64,000 bases of DNA from Breviolum minutum Mf 1.05b.01 (lineage: Eukaryota > Sar > Dinophyceae > Suessiales > Symbiodiniaceae): contig DF239875.1 in assembly GCA_000507305.1 (NCBI GenBank), positions 62,001-126,000 of the forward strand, read 5' to 3'. The stretch's first letter is position 1. Each line of letters begins with the position of its first letter. The notes under the pieces were generated by a model. That model was not told where the DNA came from, searched no databases, and saw nothing but the letters and a program-made list of their open reading frames with translations. Positions 48,111 through 58,034 of the stretch are shown piece after piece. A program made the translations under genes and the position numbers.

Positions 48111-48149
48111 GTTGATGCTGTCGAGGCCAAATTCTGTCAACAGTTGGAA
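48111..48149 (+). CDS. ABC1-family kinase, candidate short exon
   Basis: Acceptor ggtttccttcag and donor GTAACA bound 13 codons, phase 0 at both ends, reading VDAVEAKFCQQLE. This resembles the 'yp.VE..f..Dl' segment that follows the VKV motif in ABC1 proteins. It is short, so the call depends on its position and phase. Confidence 0.45.
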
Positions 48150-48246
48150 GTAACAACAATCTACGCCAAAAAAGGTTGAAACATGGCCTGGGATATATAA
48201 AGTGATATCATAAAGGGTGAAATATCAAAATTTTGAAACTCCTCTG

Positions 48247-48334
48247 CCATCCATCGATGTATGGTATATTTACCTACATTTGGCTGATGTTTATGGTAAA
48301 TGTAGGTAAATATATCATATATGGATGCTATGGG
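48247..48334. mobile_element. CCCATAGG-ended TIR element
   Basis: ATGTATGGTATATTTACC and the matching right arm are clear. The extreme left end is altered. Confidence 0.74.
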
Positions 48335-48539
48335 TTTTCCTTACTGCACTGTTTCATCCATGTTTACAAGGTCTGGTACCATGTGGGGATGGGTGTTTGT
48401 TTGAATCTTGAAAGATGTCCTGAGAAGGCCTAAACAGCATATCCTTTCTTGATTGATGGTTTTGAAATCCGGGGATCACCACCAGAGATGGTGCTAAAAC
48501 CCATGGTAAACGAAAGGATGTTCACTACCGACCGCAACT

Positions 48540-48661
48540 GGTACACTCGCCAAAACAAACATGTTCGCTCTGAAAATAGGCATTTTTTACCCCAAAAGGA
48601 AAAAAATCATCTTCCAACTACCAATTTTCAGATGCATTTGGTGTTAGTTTCAGGGAGGTAT
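48540..48661. mobile_element. TACCCTCC-family element, left end decayed
   Basis: TACACTCGCCAAAACAAAC at the left, GGTGTTAGTTTCAGGGAGG at the right. Confidence 0.58.
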
Positions 48662-48796
48662 AGTAATCGCTGTCAGACTCGTGACGACCGTCAGGTTTAA
48701 ACGTGGACTTTGCAGCAGCTACACTCTTGGCACGCTTCGCCGACTTGATCTTGGGCCAGGCAGTGGGCCAGGGAAGGGCACAGGTCAATTTTTCAT

Positions 48797-48905
48797 TTAG
48801 GTAGTGGTTTCATGTTTTTTTCAAAATGTGCACCCTGATGTTTGGGGAAATGATTCAATTCAATTTGACTCATATTTTTCAAATGGGTTGAAAAAAAACA
48901 ACTAG
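48797..48905. mobile_element. CTRG-ended TIR element, diverged
   Basis: Left TTTAGGTAGTGGTTTCA, right end AACAACTAG. Flanks TCAT/TGAT. Confidence 0.65.
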
Positions 48906-49506
48906 TGATTTTAATTTATTATGTCCACTTCAACTTAATACAACCCATGATCCCTTACCCTCCAGGAAACGAACATATCTTCCAGAAGGTACTTTTGAAG
49001 ATGATTTTCCCTTTCCAATGGTGGGTCCCATGTGATTGTTCCTTGGAGGTGTAAAATCCAAACCTTCACAAACTAATATCAATTGAGCACTGAAGTGAAA
49101 AACCTTGGTTGTTTATAGGGTATTTGCTGGAGATGAAATGCTACCCAGGTCATAATATGGGGATTCTAAAAAACCATTGTAAGGATCCCGTCATGAACCA
49201 ACCAACCGGCGGTATGATGGAAAGTAATAAGGGCTTTTTTCGTGGCTCAATTTGTTGTTGTTGCTGATTTTGTTTGGTTTAGGCACAACCGAGGTTTGGT
49301 CCATATCCAGATTTCAGGGATTCCCAAAGGTCCCAGTTTAGGAATACAAAGATGTCCCAAAAAAAACAGTAGATTCACAAGATTTCAGGCATTTTGGGTA
49401 TCTTGAAGCATGTTTTGGATGTTTTTGGTACTTGATTTGGAAAGTTCTTTCAATATTGTTCAGAGTTGTTTCCAGCTTCCAGTCATCGTTTGTTGATTTT
49501 CTGCAG

Positions 49507-49601
49507 GACGTGGTTCTACAGCTCGTCAGCTCCAACTTGGCCTCCTGCGTCGAGGTTTTCGGAAGTTTCCGTTTCGGGTTTCTGGAGGGTTTCGAGGTGA
49601 C
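49507..49601 (+). CDS. ABC1-family kinase, candidate exon
   Basis: A strong acceptor (gtttgttgattttctgcag) opens a frame containing DVVLQLVSSNLASCVEVFG and FRFGFLEGFE. A GTGGAT donor after 49601 leaves phase 2, as the next exon needs. Helical hydrophobic sequence is expected between the VKV and E-x-D motifs of the family. It has no diagnostic residue of its own. Confidence 0.45.
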
Positions 49602-49611
49602 GTGGATCCAG

Positions 49612-49662
49612 GGCCCCATGGAGAGGATCCATGGGATGAACGGTATATTTACCTTATAGGAT
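49612..49662. mobile_element. CCCATAGG-family fragment
   Basis: GAGAGGATCCATGGG and GGTATATTTACCTTATAGG correspond to the left arm. Confidence 0.4.
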
Positions 49663-50043
49663 AGATATGTGCCAGGGTCGATCAACTCCGTATATTGAGG
49701 GATTAAACTCATCCCACCTTACAAAATGGGAATCCTTTTAATTGGGTATATAAAAACCCTACATAAGAAATTGGTTGATTTTCCCATACCGGATCTATAA
49801 AAGAAAACAACAAGTTGATCGACCTCATGGCACATATGACCTCATATGACCTCATATGAACATAAAAATGGTATCCATAGGATCCAGATCCAGGGCCTAT
49901 AGAAGATTCCTTCGATTTTTGCGACCTTTTTTTGGGGGGATAGTTTAGATGACTTTTTCGACCTCAAAGGTTGGTTGTTGGTTGGAAAGGTGATCTCCAA
50001 GGTTTGGGGATCAAGGAAAAGGTCACGGCGACCGGTCATCAAT

Positions 50044-50107
50044 CACCTGGTGGTTGATTTTGATGGTTAATATAGACAAATTATACCATACATGGGGATC
50101 CTTTGGG
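50044..50107. mobile_element. CCCATAGG-family fragment
   Basis: Core TGGTTGATTTTGATGG and right arm ATACCATACATGG with CCTTTGGG. Confidence 0.5.
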
Positions 50108-50794
50108 CAAGGATTTTTTTACCATACAAAAATCGTAGTTCACCACTTTGAATCAAATTCCGTTTTTCATAGCTTGGGGTTGGCCAAAAATGGGGCCCCT
50201 TTCGGCTGGACTATAGCTGGCTTGAGCCGAATAGCCACGAAAGGAAGGTCGGCTGGACGTGTTTCTTTCAGGTTGGTGAAGGACGTCCTAGTTTGTCCAG
50301 AAGGATGTTTGTTCCTTCGGTTTTCTGATGCTAAAAGTAATGATGAGAGTTTGTCATCCTTTCCCCAGCAGCATCATATACATGCATATAATATATAAAT
50401 GATTATTCAAAACAAGATGCCAATGATCCAACAACCGAAATATGACATTCCAGACATGGTCATTTGCCTTTGCCCAATTCTAAGAGCAGTCAAATGGTCA
50501 GAATCCAACAAGGGAGGGATAGGGAGGGGAGGGTGCAGACTCAGAGACGCCCAATCCTGAAGAACCGGTGATGTGTGCTGTTGTTTTTGTTTGACATTGT
50601 CAAGCACTGTTTACACAATGACTTAATATATCTTAATATGGCCCCTCCGATTTACTTCTACATCCCAGAAACGAAATCTTTAATGGTATCCTATCATTTT
50701 GTATAGTTATACAGAGTGATGTATCAGATGTGTATAAGAAACTGAACCCTTTGACTACACTTGGTTTCTTGCTAGAGTTAACGTATGTTGGCAG

Positions 50795-50910
50795 GTCCAT
50801 GGTAAAGCACAAACGCTGCCCACAGGAGCTGCGCACGGCAGTCATGGCAGAGTGCGATTTGTCGGTGGAACGGCAGAACATCGAGGAGCCGTTTGATGAC
50901 CTCGATGAAG
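50795..50910 (+). CDS. ABC1-family kinase, exon with the E-x-D-x-x-x-E-x-x-N motif
   Basis: Acceptor gtatgttggcag and donor GTTGGA bound this exon. The frame contains MAECDLSVERQNIEEPFDDL, which fits the ABC1 'ElDf..EA.N...f' motif. It ends in phase 1 and joins exon 55270 in frame across a 4.36-kb intron. A poly-G/palindromic repeat begins about 26 bp after the donor. Confidence 0.7.
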
Positions 50911-50936
50911 GTTGGAGTAGCAACAATTTCGACCAA

Positions 50937-51053
50937 TGTCATGAGAACCTAAGGTCTTATTAAGGGAAACCAATGGTTAATAGTCCCTTAATAAGGCCTT
51001 ATTTCTTGGGGGGGGGGGTGTCCTTTTTAGGGGTCCCCTTAGGTTCTCATGAC
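50937..51053. mobile_element. Poly-G/AAGGCCTTATT palindromic element after a kinase exon
   Basis: Arms TGTCATGAGAACCTAAGG and complement ending at 51053. It starts 26 bp after the splice donor of exon 50795-50910. Confidence 0.62.
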
Positions 51054-51379
51054 AATGTTGAGATAAATGTTATGTATGTCTACTCTTGAATATTGGTACA
51101 TGCATCCGGAGGATATATTTGTTGAGTGATTAGTTATCAATGTCATATTCAATTGATGTACAAACCCTGGTTCACATGTCCATTGGTATTATTGCTTTTG
51201 ATACAATATGACTATATGTGCATGGTGAGTATGACTAGGGTTCCATCATGTCAAGACATGTGTAGTAGCAACAAAGCTTTTCTTCTCAAATTTGATACAC
51301 CTCCAGACGCGAACTGCGGATAATGCCTTTAAATTTTGACCCAAAAGGGAAAGGAGCGTCTTTGAAGTACGCTTTTCCT

Positions 51380-51411
51380 GTATATATATATATAATATAT
51401 ATATATATATT
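51380..51411. repeat. TA tract
   Basis: One of about 15 TA dinucleotide tracts in the window (others include 842-857, 17707-17730, 26231-26247, 43655-43672, 51777-51794 and 53758-53777). Confidence 0.9.
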
Positions 51412-51553
51412 TACTCTTGAGAGTAAGTTTCAGTAGATTCAAGGAGAGTTTCCTTTAAAACCAGATGAGTTCCTTTTTGAGGGATATGAACAAAAATGCA
51501 AGACGAGGCCATGCACTATATGCAAATCATATGGCACTTCTGTGCTCAGAATT

Positions 51554-51673
51554 TACACCCCCTAAAACTAACATAGCCCCTGAAAATGGATGGTTGGAAG
51601 AGGAAATTTATACATTTTCCTTTTGGGATGACCTTTTTTCAGGGGCGCAAACTGTTAGTTTCAGGGAGGGTAT
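51554..51673. mobile_element. TACCCTCC-family element
   Basis: TACACCCCCTAAAACTAACA at the left, ACTGTTAGTTTCAGGGAGGG then TA at the right. Interior AATGGATGGTTGGAAGA. Confidence 0.7.
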
Positions 51674-51685
51674 TGATTATATAGA

Positions 51686-51772
51686 ATGGTGGTACCCCCA
51701 AATCATCCATTTTAATAGGGTTTTCCATTATAAACCATCCATTTTGGGGTACCTCTATTTTTGAAAACACCC
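51686..51772. mobile_element. GGGTGTTTCC-family element, left-truncated
   Basis: The interior ATCATCCATTTTAATAGGG and right arm remain. It adjoins a TACCCTCC-family element on the left and a TA tract on the right. Confidence 0.68.
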
Positions 51773-51813
51773 ATGTATATATATATATATATAGCAAGAT
51801 CTTGTCAGTTCCT

Positions 51814-51866
51814 ATAAAAGGCCATGAAGAAAAACCTCCATCCAAAACCCAAGCCGCCCCGCCGTG
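51814..51866. repeat. Shared GC-rich module next to a TA tract, copy 2
   Basis: The sequence from about 51800, GATCTTGTCAGTTCCTATAA through the ATGAAGAAA region, is nearly repeated at 42045-42115. Both copies directly follow a (TA)n tract. In the reverse orientation it would be a 3' tail ending in (TA)n, as in some LINEs or SINEs. Strand is unresolved. Confidence 0.55.
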
Positions 51867-52328
51867 GCGGCTGTGGACCCCTCAGGCTCAAACAGTGCGG
51901 GGACCGCCTTGACGTCTTGGAGTGGGTTTGAGCACAAACAAATACCAGGAAGCGAACTTCGTGAAAGGGCGGCAGCAGACAAAAGGCACAAGAACTCAGT
52001 GCGGGCAAGCGGTCCACGCCAGGCCATTGCGGAACGATTTGTACTTAAGGGACTGGTGGAATGGGTCCGGAAGGACAGGTCTGGGGCCTTCAATTTGGTT
52101 CTGGTCGCTGGAGAGCCCAGCCGCCTTGTGCATGATTTGGTGCGTAAAGAGTTCAATTGGCCCCTTTTTGTCCTTTCCAAACTGGACAATGCCCCAGCCA
52201 AGAGTGTACAAATTTACCCCGACAGAGGCCCACTCCAAAGAAAAGGAAAAGGCAAAGGGAGGGCAAAGGGTAAAGGGAAAGGCAAGGGTGGCAGAGTCAA
52301 AGGGAAACAAGCACAAGAAGATGACTAA
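51828..52328 (+). CDS. Retroelement-like ORF fragment with K/G-rich tail, inside an intron of gene 2
   Basis: This is the longest credible ORF of the window: open from 51828 to a TAA at 52326-52328, with no ATG near its start, so it looks truncated. It is GC-rich compared with its surroundings. The middle encodes a plausible folded segment (LKGLVEWVRKDRSGAFNLVL and VHDLVRKEFNWPLFVLSKLD). The C terminus is low-complexity KGKGKGRAKGKGKG. Such lysine/glycine tails are common in dinoflagellate repeat-derived proteins. I infer a decayed retroelement or gene-family fragment carried in the 50911-55269 intron. A minus frame is also open, as often happens in GC-rich DNA. Confidence 0.5.
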   Translation, partial: RKTSIQNPSRPAVAAVDPSGSNSAGTALTSWSGFEHKQIPGSELRERAAADKRHKNSVRASGPRQAIAERFVLKGLVEWVRKDRSGAFNLVLVAGEPSRLVHDLVRKEFNWPLFVLSKLDNAPAKSVQIYPDRGPLQRKGKGKGRAKGKGKGKGGRVKGKQAQEDD

Positions 52329-52956
52329 GGCGCGACCGTTTGGGCAGTCAAAAAGAATGACCCAGGTAAGACAGCTTTGAGTAGTGCACCTCCCAATCAA
52401 CACCAACGCATCAATACCCTATCGAGGGGTTTTGACTCTACGAAAAAGCGGAATCCGAATCAATTTTTCTAGTGTCCCAGAAATTCCCCATTATATCTCC
52501 TATATATACCCTCCCGACACTGGTCCAAAGGAGATCCGTTAAGGGTACGTCCCTGGATCAACTGAGTGCTATAGCTACGTGCTGCACTAGTCGGACCTAG
52601 TGGGAGACTACTTATGTTCTTTTAGGATTTTCTCGGATCTAGTAACGGGTTTCATCCAAGTAACAGTCCCCCCCCCCCCAAAAAAAAAACATCTTTAAAG
52701 ACAGACGTACGAAGGATACAACTGAGAGAACATCAATACCATCATTCACGAGGTTATGCACCCCGTATCTCTTGTTTCAGCCAAAGAGAAAGGTCACACC
52801 CCCTTCTTTGTGCAGTGTCACCAGACACGGAGTGCAATTACGGATGTTTATATTTCACCTTTTTAGTCACTGGGAGAGTAGTCCGACGCGCGGACTACAC
52901 CAGGGACTCAAACAAATTTGTTCCAGGCACAGAGCATGCTACATTCGTCGCTGGTC

Positions 52957-52957
<1 letters not shown>

Positions 52958-52991
<34 letters not shown>
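52958..52991. repeat. CAA microsatellite
   Basis: Eleven perfect CAA units, directly followed by the right half of a TACCCTCC-family element (to about 53058). Confidence 0.92.
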
Positions 52992-53309
52992 CTTGGAAGA
53001 CTACTTTCCTTTTGGGAAGGCCAATTTTCAGGTGCTATGTTATTTTCAGGGAGTGTATCTAATCTTTAGGTGAGAATGTTTCTGGCTGCAACATGGATGC
53101 CTTCACCCTTCGATCAAATGTACCTGGATGTTGCCAACTTGCAATCGATCATCAAATACAATTTCAAAAAAGCCCACTAAGCACTGTGACTAAATAGAAA
53201 AGTGTACAGAATCTTCCAACATCACACTTGGAAATGCTTTCTTGGAAAATTTCTTTTCCAATAGGAATTCCCATACATGTTAGATGCCCGGATCTTGATA
53301 TCTTGATAT

Positions 53310-53408
53310 CCCATAGGATCCATGTATGGTATATATTTACCTACATGAATGGTTCAGTTTTTATGGTTTTCATGTAGGTAGATATACCAGATACATGGAT
53401 CCTATGGG
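53310..53408. mobile_element. CCCATAGG-ended TIR element with TAT duplication
   Basis: Full-length copy. TAT at 53307-53309 is repeated at 53409-53411. It lies in the long intron of the kinase gene. Confidence 0.87.
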
Positions 53409-54345
53409 TATTATATACTTCTGTCTTGTTGGTTTTTCAGCAAATCCCCCAGGAGTTCCGCAGCTGGTTGGAAACCTCGGTCTCTTGGGTGAGTTTTTTT
53501 TCAGAAAAAATCCCGAAAATCCCTTGGTCGGTCAACCTTCGTGTGACATTTCTTTCGGGGGATTTGTTTTTTTGTTTGGAACAATCCCAAGGTATTGGTT
53601 TTTTAGAAGGGAGGAACAAAAACAAATTGAAGTGCAACTTCTATAGAATGCCAGAACAGCATTTTCGGCTCATTTTTGCCTGTGGAATCTGTTTTCTGAG
53701 TTTCGGGCAGCTTTATCACATTGAAACCTTTGGGTTTCTGCAACGCTTTGAAAAAACATATATATATATATATATACACAGATTCATGTCAACTCGGCGT
53801 TAGTCCTTGGGATTAAGAAGATATATAACGACACCCAGCACGGCCAAGAGTACAACTTTTGTGACAGGTTTAGATAAAAACAAAACATTTTTTCAGCTCC
53901 TCCCAGTTGCCATGTTTGGGAGGTGATGGCAAATCAGTGTTTTTGTTTGCCTTGGGTGTTAGGTGTTTGACATGTTTTTTTTCGATAATTTTCAAACATG
54001 GCTGAAATCTTTCAAAAGGGTCAAGTAACGACCTGTTGCTGCATCGGTTTTTCTGCACAACCAGTTAAAGTTGGATATTTAATGATTTTGACATACTGTG
54101 TTTTAGCCCCTACAGGTAATCCCAGATATTTGCTAGGGTCTAAACTGCCAGTATTTCCTTATAATAGGGGATGGTCATCAACCCAATAGGGGTTTACATA
54201 CCCATTAATTATACGGATTCCTATTCAAGGTGGGATGAGTTTATCCCGAACATAGGGAGTTTAGATGTTAGAACCCCCCCTCCCTTTTTTCTCGTTCATC
54301 CTGGGGCATTCCACCACTCCACCCACTTTTTTTTAAAGTCCCCAG

Positions 54346-54449
54346 GTCACCGTGCGCCGGGCGCGCTTGCGCGACTCCGTCAAAGTGCCGCGCACCTTTT
54401 CCAAAGCCTCGGCGGTTTGGGATGCCCAACGACGCATGGGGGCTTTGAG
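54346..54449 (+). CDS. GC-rich orphan exon inside an intron of gene 2
   Basis: A perfect-looking acceptor (acttttttttaaagtccccag) and donor (GAG|GTTAAC) bound 34 codons plus two bases. Third positions are about three-quarters G/C. The frame contains RARLRDSVKVPRTFSKASA. V-K-VPR resembles the 'v.vPrv' segment of ABC1 kinases, which is where it sits. Its phases, however, do not fit the otherwise perfect joint between exons 50910 and 55270. It may be an alternative exon or part of a nested unit. Confidence 0.45.
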
Positions 54450-55269
54450 GTTAACTCTAATTGATCAAGCTAAGTTGGGATGATTTTGGAAATAAATGTT
54501 ACTTTATATTATATACTTATATTACAAGAGTACGAGTTGTTGTTTCAAGAAACTATTTAGAGAGAAGGCAAGGTCTCAATTGTATGGATTATCCGAAGTT
54601 CAGGGAACAAAGAAACAGAGAGAGAGAGGTGAGAGAGAGCTATAGGAATATTTCGCTTTTCAATCTTAGTGACCTGCAAAATATCCTTGGAAGTGATCAA
54701 TCGTAGTAGCAAAACCCATGGACCTTAGGACATTTCAATGTCATTTCAGATTCCTCTACCCTCTTGGTCATGTTTGTCACTCATATGCAGTCCAGTTGTT
54801 TGGCCAACCCTATCTGTTTTTTAACCAAAGTAGTCTACCTTACAGGCAACTAACATATATATCCCGTTTTAAAGGCACTTTTGAAGATGATTTTCCTTTT
54901 CCCAAGGTGGGATATGTTAGTTCCGAAGGGCTCGCCCTTAGTTGCAAACATGAAAAGTCCCCCCAGTTGGATGCCTGGGTGTAACGGTTGGGGTACCATG
55001 ATTCTGGTCAAATCATAGCGACCGAAAACACGACCTAAAACCCCAAAAGGTGGCTTTCTGGAAGGGAAAACGTGTTTGTTTCAGGGATATCCAGGTTGGG
55101 GATGGTTGGTGAAATATTCTTTCTTTGGCCGTATTATTTATATATTTTCTTGGGGAACTGCCCAATGCCCCGTCAGCCTGGTTCCCTCATCCACAAGTTC
55201 CCTCTTTTGGAAGTTCGGTGATGTTTCTAAGAAAAAATCACCCAAACAAATCCTATGGCATTTTTGCAG

Positions 55270-55299
55270 AGCTGTTTCCCAACATTCCCTATCTTCAAA
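55270..55299 (+). CDS. ABC1-family kinase, 30-bp micro-exon
   Basis: Acceptor ggcatttttgcag and donor GTTTGC bound 30 bp. With phase 1 from exon 50910 it reads LFPNIPYLQ, fitting the '...f.vP.v' segment before RVLtmE. It leaves phase 1, which the next exon needs. The following intron is only 81 bp. Confidence 0.6.
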
Positions 55300-55380
55300 G
55301 TTTGCTGACCTTTTTTGTTACCTGAAAACATCAACTTGAGACTCCTTTTCTGATCCTATCCCTAACAATTAACTGTTCAG

Positions 55381-55505
55381 CGAGATCCTTCACGCTGCAG
55401 TCTCGTGTGCTGACAATGGAGCGCATTGAAGGGGTACCTTTTAGTGACATTTGTGAAGATCCTCAGTGTCAGGCGCCGGGGCTCCTCCAACTTGTGGGGT
55501 GTTTT
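55381..55505 (+). CDS. ABC1-family kinase, exon with the RVLtME-x-x-G motif
   Basis: After acceptor taactgttcag the frame reads RSFTLQ then SRVLTMERIEGVPFSD. This is an almost ideal match to the ABC1 signature 'rVLtMEwidGv.l.d'. The GTAGGT donor at 55506 leaves phase 0, matching exon 56415. This exon alone identifies the family with high confidence. Confidence 0.88.
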
Positions 55506-55594
55506 GTAGGTGGTAAACTACCCATGATCAAAGCGTGGGCAGCTGTTGTTACCGTTGTGGCTGTTGTTGCTGATTCAATGCTAAGGCGAAGAAT

Positions 55595-55647
55595 CTAGGT
55601 GGTGGTTTCAAATATTTTCAAATATTTGGGTTGAAACCACCAACTAG
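55595..55647. mobile_element. Minimal 53-bp CTRG-ended TIR element with GAAT duplication
   Basis: Almost only the two TIRs remain (CTAGGTGGTGGTTTCAAAT and GGTTGAAACCACCAACTAG). GAAT at 55591-55594 is repeated at 55648-55651. It lies in the intron after kinase exon 55381-55505. Confidence 0.88.
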
Positions 55648-55821
55648 GAATTGTTGCTCAAGAATACCTGATATACCTGCATAGCTAGTGTTGGAAACCT
55701 GTAGCTATGAAGCTTGCAGAAACATGTTTGCATCATCGCAATCTTTCAGATTTTGTGCTTTGTCACTTCATTTTCTCTGAATGGAGGAAAGTGTTTGAAA
55801 TTATTTAGTAAATATACCTAT

Positions 55822-55930
55822 CTGGGTGGTGGTTTTAAATATTTCTTATTTTCACCCCGAAAATTGGGGAAGATTTTCAATTTGACTCATATTTTTTCAC
55901 ATGGGTTGACCCCGAAAAACCACCAACCAG
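55822..55930. mobile_element. CTRG-ended TIR element
   Basis: Left CTGGGTGGTGGTTTTAAAT, right AAACCACCAACCAG. No clear TSD. Confidence 0.74.
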
Positions 55931-56249
55931 TTACTATCCTTCCCTGAAACTGACAGCGTGTTTGCACCCGAAAAAATGGTCGAGGTTACGTCTTGAGACT
56001 TGATTCGGATCACTGTATGTGTCTGGGAGTCTTGTGAGTTTACCTTCAAAATATATTATGTATATATTATATGAAAGTAATTAATTGTATATACTATCTT
56101 TAACTGATTTTAAATGATCTTTCCAACAGTAACCGCTTTAAAAAGATGCTGCCTAAAAAGAAACATATTCTTTTGAAGAAGGTATACCCTTCAGGCAACT
56201 AACATATCCCACTAATGGGAAAGGAATCTCATCTTCCCAACTGCCTTTT

Positions 56250-56388
56250 GGATGAGATACTGTTGATGGAAAGAGAAATCTTGCACCACCTGGCATGTAT
56301 AAAACCCTGCATGTAAAAGAATGGGATACTTACCATATCAACCGGTGAACGCCGGATTTCTTCCATCAACCAAATGTTAGTTCCGAGG
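56250..56388. mobile_element. ATACTGTTGATGG-family element
   Basis: GATACTGTTGATGGAAAGAG at the left, GGATTTCTTCCATCAACC at the right. Confidence 0.55.
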
Positions 56389-56414
56389 AGGGTAGGCTTC
56401 ACACAACGGACCAG

Positions 56415-56498
56415 GCGCCAGAGCAGTGGCAGAAGGCTTTAACATCGGCGCTATCTGTCGCTGCCCTGTCGGTGATTGACGGCACAGCCATCTTCCAT
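56415..56498 (+). CDS. ABC1-family kinase, exon leading to the catalytic His
   Basis: From acceptor acggaccag, 28 codons in phase 0 read APEQWQKALTSALSV then AALSVIDGTAIFH. This fits the helix before 'G-fHaDpHPGN'. Reading on gives ATWNAR, not the catalytic loop. A GC donor right after the His codon (CAT|GCTACT) joins it to the exon at 57998, restoring H-A-D-L-H-C-G-N. Confidence 0.65.
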
Positions 56499-57072
56499 GC
56501 TACTTGGAATGCCAGGGCAACAAATGAACCTCGTTGTTCCCCTTTCCTTCAAAAGAAGAAGCTTCCAACATTTCCCCAAAAAATGGAAGATGTTGGAATT
56601 CTGAATTCTACACAAAAATTGGGCATGAACCAAATTTGAAATGCACAATGATGATGTGTTATATGCAGTGATACTGTTGATGGACAACATCTCACACCAG
56701 TTGGTATGGTAGATGCCATATCATTTATAGTGTTTTAGTGCTGTATCTATCCCAACTGGTGTAAGAGTTTCCCAGCAACAGGGGATTTTTTGGCAAATCT
56801 GCACGAAAGTTTTTTCCAGGAAGTCCGATGATCTCATTATGAGGTGATCGTGGTCAGTAGGGAATATAGCCATGGGTTGGCTCACACCCGTAGATCATAA
56901 CGTAAGCATCACAATCATAAATGGGGTAACAATACAACAGATTCCTCGGACCCTTTTTGAATGCATGAACAAGTATTTGACCCAAAGAGCAAAAGTGTTT
57001 TAAAAAGAGCTTCGGGGGTGACAACACAACAATTCCTCTCCGAACACCCCAGTTTTTTCTATGCAATTTCTA

Positions 57073-57170
57073 TTTACATAGCCCCTGAAAAATGCTGGTT
57101 GGAAGACGATCGTTTCCTTCTGGGATAGCCTAATTTTTCAGGGGTGAACTGTTAGTTGCAGGGGGAGAGT
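57073..57170. mobile_element. TACCCTCC-family element, left-truncated
   Basis: ACATAGCCCCTGAAAAATGC at the left and GAACTGTTAGTTGCAGGGGG at the right, with the GGTTGGAAGACGATCGTTTC core. Confidence 0.6.
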
Positions 57171-57396
57171 GGTTGATCACAAATTGCGCAGAACGGGCAA
57201 CGAGAAAGGGCCGAGATGTAGAGCAGAGATTTTTTGACAGATTCGTTTTTCAGAGTTTCTGAAATCAGACACCTAATCTGAGACAGCTAATCGTTGAGGA
57301 ATATGGTTGATACTGTAGTTGTTCCAAATCCTACCTCAGTTCCAGGCAGTTTTGTGACATTCATTGAAACCTGTGGGTTTCTGAAACGGTTTATAT

Positions 57397-57507
57397 CTAG
57401 GTGGCGGTGTCAAATATCTTTGGAATTTTCACCCCGAAAAATTGGGGGAAGATGAACCTATTTTGACGAGCATCTTTTTCAAATGGGTTGGTTCAACCAC
57501 CAACTAG
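57397..57507. mobile_element. CTRG-ended TIR element
   Basis: Left CTAGGTGGCGGTGTCAAAT, right GGTTCAACCACCAACTAG. Confidence 0.76.
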
Positions 57508-57836
57508 TAATTGTCACCTCAGAAAAAAGTGGTCAAAACAAAAAAACAACAACAAACAACTGAGCTTCGGGGGGAAGGGGTTATAGAAGTGACCCCTCAA
57601 AGAGGAAATTCATCAAAGTAGAATCTCCATTTTTTTGAGCTCTATATAGTTGTTTGTTTTTAGAGGTCTTTCTGGACTAAGATAATAGTTTTGTTTTCAA
57701 TGTTTTGTTTGGCACTAGCGACTCAGTCACACGTTGTTGCTACCCTACTACTACCCACGTTCCGATCATCCATATTTTTTTTCATTGAATCCTTTCAAAT
57801 TGGGATTCCGTAGAGTCCCTTTCCCATGACCATTTA

Positions 57837-57965
57837 CTATAGGTGGTGGTAACTCAAATATTTTTTTCCAAATTTTCACCGCGAAATTATTGGGGAAGGT
57901 GTTCACCCATTTTGACTTGCGCATATTTTTCCAGCTGCGTGAAAGTGTAAAACCACCAACTATAG
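57837..57965. mobile_element. CTRG-family element with CTATAG ends, just before the catalytic-loop exon
   Basis: The ends read CTATAGGTGGTGG and CCACCAACTATAG, an exact extension of the usual termini. It ends 32 bp before kinase exon 57998. Confidence 0.68.
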
Positions 57966-57997
57966 CCATATATGTCAATCGGTGATTTTTTTTTGAG

Positions 57998-58034
57998 GCG
58001 GACCTGCATTGCGGCAACATGATTGCAGTGCCAG
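57998..58034 (+). CDS. ABC1-family kinase, catalytic-loop exon
   Basis: After acceptor gatttttttttgag the frame reads ADLHCGNMIAVP, the ABC1 catalytic loop (H-x-D-x-H-x-GN). Asp and Asn are the metal and phosphate ligands known for the family. An AG|GC donor at 58034/58035 supplies the phase needed to continue into the IDFG exon. The exon is bracketed by CTRG-family elements upstream. Confidence 0.8.

Noticed and set aside
56415..56520. Kinase exon read through as FHATWNAR, implying a degenerate catalytic loop
   Set aside because: A GC donor right after FH joins it to ADLHCGN at 57998 and restores the canonical loop. No pseudokinase loop is needed.
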